A DNA stretch of 64,000 nt, taken from the NCBI GenBank assembly GCA_020736575.1, contig JAGPYM010000006.1, positions 434,001-498,000 of the forward strand, read 5' to 3'. Origin of the DNA: Thelonectria olida (Eukaryota; Ascomycota; Sordariomycetes; Hypocreales; Nectriaceae). Numbering within the stretch: position 1 is the stretch's first letter; each line of letters opens with the position of its first letter. Below the pieces are notes generated by a model, which made no database searches, was not told the origin of the DNA, and was given only the letters and a program-made list of their open reading frames with translations. The position numbers were made by a program, and so were the translations under genes. Of the stretch, positions 56,674 through 64,000 are shown piece by piece.

Positions 56674-59341
56674 AGCGAAGGTACGTCACTCAACTTTCTC
56701 GATGTTTTCTCCTAAGGATTAGACATGAAATAGAGTCTTGGTCTTTCGGATCGTCGGAGTTCTTTATGGAATGCCACGATGCGTCTGCCTGGCAGAGCTG
56801 AAAGAGGCGTGACCCCGCTGGCGCCGCCAAGCCCGTCGTGTGGCTTGCGACGGTCCGAAAAGACGTCTGTTTCCCTTTGACTGGCGTTGTGGAATGAGGA
56901 ATTACTTATGCTGCATGTGATGGGAAGCGAGGGATGAGTTGTCCATATGGCTGGATGTTTGACTTCAATTCGTTCATCATGGCGGTCCAATATGGCCTCC
57001 AACATAGTATATGACCAGCGAGAAAAGATACAACGATTGATGAATAAAATCCAGCTCTCTATTCGTACCACCGTATTCGTAAGCTTGTCTTGTGTGCATT
57101 CGTCTTGAATTAGGCCGAGCTTACACGGTCAATTTCTGCGTTAAAACAAGCTCAAGCTAAGCTTCCGTCAACTCCTTCCTCTTTGAGACTGCACCTATTA
57201 TTGTTATATTATAACTACCTAGCCAATAATTATACCTTCGACATAGATATCTATCAAAACCTGTCCTGAGATGCTCAACAAGTCTTGCTCCGGGAATATG
57301 GTCGAGGACCTTCTTTTACCCTGTGCTGGTGGTCTTCCTCTTCCCCTAGGGTCTTCTATGCTCGTAAACTCGTCTCGTTGCTGACTACTGACGACTTTTG
57401 GGTCCACGTAGTTGATACAACGCATCCTTTCACTGAAATGGTTCAATATGAAGAACAATGTGAGGGCAGGTGTAGTCCATTCCTCATACCCAGTCGTGCT
57501 CGGGTTTCGTATGAGGCTTGGGGAGGAAAGAATGGATAAATGGTTGGATTAGATGAACAATGCAACACAAAGAGCGCAAAAGTGAAATGTACATTTGTAT
57601 TCCGCATCTAGTTATGCATCTTGGTCAGATAGGGTAATTGCACTGAAGTGCATATGCCGGGGTGCCCGCTGTATGCCCCTTCCTTCAAAGGAGGAGCCTC
57701 ACCAAGCAGAACTGCATATCGTGCTACACTTCAAACATCTAAGCATTTATTAATCCAGGGAGGTTTTCCTATGGTTTGCAAATTCGCCCTGTTTCAACTG
57801 TGCAAAAGAATGCCCACCAGTTCGCCAAATGCTGGCCGCCCAACTGCGGCATACGAGGCACCCCAAGGTGGGTGAAACCTCGGTCGCCTCTTCAATCGCC
57901 TTGAGCTTCAGGCAGAACCAATAGCCACTGCATGATCCCTTATTGGGTATAGTTTCGACACTTTACCGCCCTGCCCAGTGACATTGCCCATGACATGTCC
58001 CTCTACAAATGCATAAAGGTATCATCAGCCAGCGCCAAGACAGCACTCGGCCTCTTTATCCGACCGGGGCCTTCATGCCTCGTTATGTACCTTGTCTCAT
58101 CTGGACGCACGATCGTCTTGCTTCGAGGCTCTGCACTTACCGTAGCATCCAGTTAGCTGTCAAGGCAGGATCAGCAACACATGACAAATGCCCACCTGTT
58201 TCCTTCGTCAACACAACCTACCAACTGAAACGTAAACACCTAAAAGCCGACCTGGAGACTGATGCAAAAGGAATCAGCCTCACTAGGCATTCAGCTACAC
58301 TCATTGCCACTGATCCGTACCACTGAGGCGAGCCCGTCCTGCTCCGTACATGTATCGTGTCGCAACACTTGGCAGAATGAGTGACCGAACCGTCCTCCAA
58401 AGCGTCCTGGCGTATAGACTGCGCCCCCAGAGGGTCGAAACCTTTCTCCAAGGCCTATTCAATGACGCGGAAATTACAGTTGAGGTGAGGATCCAGCTTC
58501 CTTGCCGTGGCGATGTCCCTCCCCCTGGTGGCTCAGTCATGAGGATCTCCCGAGCTGACTTTTGACAGGACAAGGACGGTTACTTGATTTTCTATTTGAC
58601 CCGAGAGTTGACAGAGGTACGTGGGGATGCAAATGGTTTTTTCCACTTTGTCGCGTGGCTCTTACGACTTGGCAAGGCAGATCTATTGACAATACACTGA
58701 CAGGACGAGAAGAGAGACTTGAAGAGGGCTTGTAAGTAGAAACAGGAAAGATAGAAAGGTGGCGGTGGCCACTCTTGCCGCAGTAAGGTAGAACCGAATG
58801 CAATCTTGTTTCGTGTTTGCTATTTCTCTCGCAATTGAAGCCATTGACATTGACCTTCAGTCCGCCCAGGGCGCTTACAGAGCCTCGCTGAGGTTGTACG
58901 AGAAAAACCTCGCAGCTCGACGAGTCGAGTAGATGCGGGGGATGCTTGAGTACCCGAAATTCGTGCGCCCATTTCTCCAGAGCCTCATTCTAGAACCGCA
59001 CCGGGGGTTGCTGCAAGGTGGGCTGCATCATGCAGAACTGGCCGAGACACTCCTCGCTCGACCGCCACGCTGAAATGCGTGGCTGGGCTGGGCTGGGTTA
59101 TGGTATGGCCGCGATCATGCGTTACTCATTGGTGGTCGTGATTCGAAACGAAGCGTGAAAGGAAGCGTCTCGAAGAAATGTTTTCGACGCACTGGTTGCC
59201 GCTCTTGGGATCTACGGATGGTCGGCCTCGGCTGTGAGAAAGTGATTGAGTATATATAATTTTGGGCGTCAGAGTCATTTTGGTTGCTCTCGAATGAAAC
59301 CAAATCGAATTCAAGTTTCTCGCCTCTCCATCATCGATATC
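56674..59341. other. 2.7-kb intergenic region
   Basis: No gene supported. It contains a three-unit GGCTG repeat (59081-59097) and a TATATATAA element (59251-59259) ahead of the CorA-like gene. Open frames on both strands (up to 119 codons) lack domains. Confidence 0.5.
59251..59259 (+). promoter_or_regulatory. TATA element of the CorA-like gene
   Basis: TATATATAA lies 43 bp upstream of the first in-frame ATG (59294) and 91 bp upstream of the chosen start (59342). The spacing favours the second ATG. Confidence 0.5.
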
Positions 59342-61338
59342 ATGGCCGGCCAAGATGATAACAGCAACGACTTTGTAGAGAGCTGTCAAAACTCGGCCAG
59401 CTTCCCCAGCAATCTGGTCCGGAGCCCTCACTCAAAGTCAGCTAGAGAAGCTATAAGTCAGAAACTAGGTGAAGAGTCAAAGTTTGTGTTTAACGAGGAT
59501 GATTCCCTACTCAGGTTCAAGGATATATATCCCAGTGGGAAGATCTCCAATGGTTTAGACGGGGAACCTCAGAATCCACAGATGGTTGACGTCGAGGTGA
59601 AATCTCAAAATGAGCTTCGGAATCATGTTCAAACCCGGTTCAAAGACCCACACTTTAGATATGTGTAAGATATCTTTTGAAAGCGCTGAAAGTCGTTTGT
59701 GAGACTAAAGAGTGGCAGGTCGATGAAAGCTGAGTCTTCAAAAGACCCAGTCGACTGCTCCCCCGACATGTTCAAGTACCTATGTTCATATCATCAGATC
59801 CCGCCTTCTTTCATGGACTGCGTCTTCTCCTTTCGGGACACATTGGAGAATTACGATTGCAGCCTGGCATCTTTCTCTGACGAAAACACTCTTCTCAACC
59901 GACCAGAACAACTACTATCGCTCCCAACACTCGGCCGGTCTGGGCGGGAGATCCGGCACTCTTTTCTCCTACGCTCAGTAGAAAAGTCAGACTCAATCTC
60001 CAGTAGAAAGTACGGCATTCGACAACTTGCCGTGTATCACTGCTTTGATGTGGTAACGGGCCGAACCTGTTGGTTGACCTTGAAAGGAAACGACCTTGTC
60101 AAGGATCGCATCGACGATCATATTGCCAGGGTTCAAGTATCAAGACCCAAGGCTCTTGAAGACGTCTACGAATCGTTTTCTGCCACTCTAGAGACACACA
60201 GCATCATCTTAGACTGGTGCGATGAAAACTGGCGGTGGTTCATCAATTACATCGAAACTGTTAGTAGGGAAGCAACCAAGAACGCCAAGATTGTTGACGT
60301 TGACGATCCTATACCGATCGAAGCTATCAAGAGCCACGTACGGAGGAATACCGGTGGGATTCAACGGAGCGCGAGCTTCTTCAAGGCGATAGCCTCTCAT
60401 GTGATCCCGCTGCAAAACCTAACAAAAAGTCGAGAACCAGATGTCGAGCAAGGGCCAGATGGTGACATGTGGAACCTGCAGAATCCCGAGAAGAATCTCA
60501 AGGTCATTCAGAGAACCGGCGAGTTCAAAATTGGCAGCCTGCAAACACTTCAGTCCCTCATGGAGAGGATTGAAGAGGCGATCCTAGTCCTCGAACTCAA
60601 TGGCAAAGTTGTCCAGAAGATGAGAGAGCACTATCACGACCTGACGAGCCGTTATCGCATTAAGGAAATGAAGAATATCCGCAAACGTTGCGGGAACGAT
60701 ATTCTACGCTTCTTGAATCGTATCCGGACACTAGAAGACAACATGGCGATTCGAAAGGCGCAGCTGCAATCACGGCTCTCACTTGTGCGAGAGGGCAAGA
60801 CCATGGTAAGTTTCGTCTCTGTCCGAATAGCGAGATTCTTCCGCTGACTGGTTCAGTACGATGCCATTATCCAACATCGAGGCATCGAGGTCGGCAGGAT
60901 GTACGCCGAGATTGCCCAGCAATCCGCACATAACATGCATGAAATCGCCATCAAGACGAAGCGAGAAACATCGTCCATGCACATCATCACAGTCGCGACG
61001 CTCATCTTCCTCCCGGCGACATTTATTGCGGTACTTATTCTACTTTATTATCATTTTCGCTCTTCTTCCTTGTCGTTCCTGTTTGCGCGTCTTTCTTCTT
61101 GAACCCGAACAGTGAGCTGACAAGAAGGGCCGAGGGACAGTCATTCTTCCAGAGTGGAATTTTGAAGCTCGGGGGTGATGGCAAGGGAGAGATGAGGCCG
61201 AGACTAAACCGGGATGCCTTTGATCTCTTTGTGAAAATAACCATCCCCCTGAGCGCGTGCATGCTTTCCATTTGGACCGTCGGCTACTTTTGTATGGGTC
61301 GCAAAAAGGAAGCCAAAGGGTCTATCAAACAGGCATAG
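59342..61338 (+). CDS. CorA-like membrane protein (fungal Mg2+-transporter-like family), four exons, 593 aa
   Basis: Large soluble N-terminal part followed by two C-terminal membrane helices, the CorA/ZntB-like layout found in many expanded fungal families. Exons are 59342-59664, 59719-60805, 60857-61030 and 61141-61338; introns are 54, 51 and 110 nt, all ending in CAG. A coiled helical stretch (LMERIEEAILVLELNGKVVQ to FLNRIRTLEDNM) precedes TM1, SSMHIITVATLIFLPATFIA, which the third intron separates from SFFQSGILKL. TM2 is FVKITIPLSACMLSIWTVGY. The family pattern 'TLIFLP-T-x-x-x-FF' is present, but the GMN signature of classical CorA Mg2+ channels is absent, so transport activity is uncertain. 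An alternative ATG at 59294 would add MKPNRIQVSRLSIIDI. The adjacent kinase gene is on the same strand, 0.8 kb downstream. Confidence 0.85.
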
Positions 61339-61366
61339 ATTGGGGTATAGACACGCCCGGGGCTCT

Positions 61367-61386
61367 CTTTCTTTCTTTCTTTCTTT
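61367..61386. repeat. (CTTT)5 microsatellite
   Basis: Five perfect tetranucleotide units just after the CorA-like stop codon. Confidence 0.9.
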
Positions 61387-61790
61387 CCCTTCTTTACCTT
61401 GATTCGCTTTGCCCTTTTGCCATTTCATAGCCGGCGTGGGGAGTATGGCTTTCATGCTAAGACATTGTATTAGTAATGACATGAATATCAAGATATTCAT
61501 CATGGATAGGCGGAGGCCTTTCGGCATCAGAAGCCCACTTCGGATTGAAATGACTGACCATGTTTCGCCCTTCTGTCCCATCCCTTCCCTGCCCACCACA
61601 ACAAATGCACGCCTGATCACGCAAACCGCCGAACTTCAGGCTGCCTAGCATGGCTGATGATAACAAGTTCGCCGATGTTCCACAACGGCGTCCCTAGTTT
61701 GCCAATCATCTTCTGCAACCTCGGGCGCCCTGAAGCCGCAGCAAGCACACAGGTACCTCAAAGCATCTGGGCTAAACTGCAAACGCCATT

Positions 61791-61807
61791 GGGGGGGGGG
61801 GGGGGGG
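61791..61807. repeat. 17-nt homopolymeric G tract
   Basis: An uninterrupted G run. Length is prone to slippage and sequencing error; it could form a G-quadruplex. It lies about 290 bp upstream of the kinase start. Confidence 0.9.
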
Positions 61808-62136
61808 TGAGAGAGCCTGCAAGGGATTTTGCAATCATTCACGCCGTATGTACATACGCCAAAGGTGCAGTAACACCTCATCCAACGAGGCAGCCCGAGT
61901 TCAGTCAGCCTGGGCTGTGTCTTGCCTTGCATAAGCGCCGGCGGCCTTGCCTTGTCTTGTTTGCGAACCAGGGAGACTTACTCAAGCAGGTTCTTAAGCT
62001 GTTCTTACCTTGTACGCGCATCCCACCACTCAACTCCGTGAAACCTCGGACTACTTAAAACATCTGTAACACCAACGTGCTTTCCTTTCTCCTGTTCATG
62101 AAACCACTGAAAGGACATAGCTCTGGTTACTCTGCC

Positions 62137-64000
62137 ATGGCTTCCTCCGCTGCTCCTCACATGGCGTTCACCCCAACCTCTCCTCCGCTGGAGTCCCAGC
62201 CTCGCCACAGTCACTGTCCCAGCTTGTCCCAGGGCCGGGCTCTTTACCATGACAGGGACTTTGCCAGCTTCATCAACGACCATGGCCGCAGCAACGCTCT
62301 GCTAGGCTACAATGGACTTGGGGAACAGGTTCCGTTCATAAGACATTCGGACCTCGTTCAATACTGGGAAGACAAGGAAATTGAGCCGCGACTTCGAACA
62401 TACGCCCAGATTGCCCACCCGGCAGAGTTCGTGAACTGCGAAATCACCTTTTCCATCCTTATCTACATTGGCATGCCAGAATTCATCCATGACTTCCAGA
62501 GACGTGGGTGGACAGATAGCAAACTCCCCCTGACCGATGGCCCTCAATTCGATCGCACCCCGCCCATGTTGGAAATGCTCAGCAAATTTCGCGAGAACCA
62601 ATGGCAATTCTGTGCCTTGATGTTTAAAGAAAGTCGTCCGGCGCGGCTTGAGAAGATCGACCCCCGTCAGATTCTCCCTATCAAGACATACGATGTCTTA
62701 AAGGAGCCTCTCAACTCGGATTCGAGGACCAAAGTCTGTAAAGTGACTTTCCACGATGGTTGCACAGACCTAAGCCCCGATGTAAGTCTTCCATCCAGTG
62801 CCCCCAAGTGTGTCGAGCTGACACGGTGATTGTAGAACATTGTTGTCTTCAAGGAGTATCAAGTTCGAGACGACGAAACCCATCGCGGCTCTTGTGAGCG
62901 GGAGGTACGAACCTTCTCTTCGATCGGATCCGATGATAACATTGTCAAATACCTGGGCTCCTTCGAGCAAGCAGATCGTTGTGTTGTGATTCTCGAGTAC
63001 GCAAACGGTGGCAGTCTTTTGGATTTCTTTCAATGCCAGAACAAGCCCGGGGACTTCGGCCAAACACAATCCTTTTGGCGGGCCCTGACACAACTGTCCA
63101 AGGGCATCAGTTCCCTTCATCACATTAGGCCTGCAATATACAACAGGGACCATTTGGGATGGTATGCTATACGCCCCGATATCCATAGCTCGTTGGCATA
63201 CACTAACGCGTATTCTCAGTGCTCATCGCGATATCAAACCCTCCAATATCTTGGTCTTCGACAATTCCCCCGGCTTATACACGAAGAATTACAGGCTCAA
63301 GCTGGCTGACTTCAACGTGGCCACCGATGTTCAGCCGATGTCTTCCAACGGAACTAGCCCTCAAAATAACGACGGTGATCGCACATACCGTGAGTGCTCC
63401 ATGCCTTCTGCCATTGCTATCCAAGTCCGATATCTAACGAACTCATTCCCCTTAGGCTCACCAGAAGCTTCGCGAGTTCCTGACTATGAAGAGACGCAAT
63501 GGAGAGAAATTGGCCTTGACGGTGACATCTGGTCTTTTGGCTGCGTCTGCAGTGAAGCTGTCGTCTGGCTCGGCAATGGGATGATGGGCCTCGACAAGTA
63601 CACTGCCCAACGCCGCACCGAACATGCTTCCCAGCTTCGATTCCAAAAGAGCGGCTATGAAACATGTTTCCACGACGGAGAAAATGTTCTCAAATGCGTT
63701 AGCATGGCTCACCAGACTGCCTTCAACAGCCTCCCAAGATTCGACAAACTTACCCCCCAGATCTGCAACATCATCGAGACTGCCATGCTAGTCAGGGGTC
63801 ATCCAAAGGGACATCGGCTCATCGCCACCCAGTTATGCTCCAGATTTGATGATCTTTTGAATCAGATACCGGAAATCAAAGTCGATCCTCCGAAAGAAAG
63901 AGAGAGCAACCCTGGCCCAAAGCCCCCCCAGGTTGAGACAGTCCTGGTGCAAACCGAGCAGCCACCATCGCCAAAAATGGCGAATGGTCTGGGCAGCAAA
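62137..64000 (+). CDS. Divergent protein kinase, at least four exons, truncated by right edge (562 aa visible)
   Basis: Kinase-fold protein of a type common in filamentous fungi. Exons: 62137-62781, 62836-63161, 63220-63389, 63456 onward; introns are 54, 58 and 66 nt (TAG, CAG, TAG). About 215 N-terminal residues of unknown function precede the kinase domain. Present: VAIK-like Lys221 in VVFKEYQV, helix-C Glu in CEREVRTF, hinge VVILEYANGGSLLDFF, catalytic loop HRDIKPSNIL (Asp328, Asn333), activation-segment end TYRSPEAS and DGDIWSFGCV. Absent or altered: no clear Gly-rich loop, and the DFG Gly is Asn (LADFNVA, Asn356). Activity is therefore uncertain. The visible C-terminus is Pro/Glu-rich (RESNPGPKPPQVE) and leads to an unknown domain outside the window. 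The start was chosen at GCCATGG; an in-frame ATG at 62098 would add 13 residues. Confidence 0.85.

Larger units (their letters stand above)
61339..62136. other. Intergenic region with CTTT repeat and poly-G tract
   Basis: Contains (CTTT)5 at 61367-61386 and an uninterrupted run of 17 G at 61791-61807. No gene. It must include the CorA-like 3' flank and the kinase promoter. Confidence 0.6.

Noticed and set aside
59081..59097. GGCTG repeats as possible telomere or subtelomere sequence
   Set aside because: Only three units; not the fungal TTAGGG repeat; unique genes lie on both sides.

Overview
The window reads as nuclear DNA of a filamentous ascomycete, most likely a Sordariomycete and perhaps Hypocreales (the order is a guess). 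The genes are split by short introns of about 50-200 nt with GT...AG ends and CTAAC/CTGAC-like branch points. Two genes encode fungal Zn2Cys6 transcription factors, and a mitochondrial homoaconitase (LYS4, alpha-aminoadipate lysine pathway) marks the DNA as fungal. I support 14 protein genes, one truncated by the right edge, plus two weak exon-like fragments. Gene density is low, about one per 4-5 kb, with several gene-free stretches of 2.5-7.5 kb. I found no tRNA or rRNA gene, no transposon and no CRISPR array.

Layout. 1-6 kb: an edge exon fragment (-), an unrecognised two-exon gene (+, 1370-2328), an orphan transmembrane exon (3055-3205) and a 704-residue Zn2Cys6 regulator (-, 3646-6003). 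6-9.6 kb: non-coding. 9.6-17.3 kb: three core genes, LYS4 (+, nine exons), a MOD5-type tRNA isopentenyltransferase (-, convergent with LYS4) and the SEC61 translocon alpha subunit (+). 17.3-23.6 kb: non-coding. 23.6-30.4 kb: a full-length ABCC transporter (+) and an Irc6/p34-like adaptin-binding protein (+). 30.5-37.2 kb: a Zn2Cys6 regulator (-), a divergently transcribed peroxisomal flavin amine oxidase (+) and an amine/amino-acid permease (+). 37.2-44.7 kb: non-coding, serving as the upstream region of a homeodomain regulator (+, 44700-46690). 46.7-50.3 kb: non-coding. 50.3-56.7 kb: a Dnf3-like P4-ATPase flippase (+) convergent with an MDR-family quinone oxidoreductase (-). 59.3-64 kb: a CorA-like membrane protein (+) and a divergent protein kinase (+) that runs off the right edge.

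The most interesting block is the regulator / amine oxidase / permease trio. It looks like a small amine-nitrogen utilisation cluster: a permease imports an amine, an oxidase ending in the peroxisomal signal SKL deaminates it, and a linked Zn2Cys6 factor is the obvious candidate regulator. The oxidase promoter holds three TTCCGA/TCGGAA half-sites within 27 bp just upstream of a TATA box. The permease upstream region holds tandem TCGGAA half-sites and several GATA motifs typical of nitrogen control. The other genes are mainly housekeeping or trafficking functions: lysine synthesis, tRNA modification, ER translocation, vacuolar or membrane export, adaptin assembly and lipid asymmetry.
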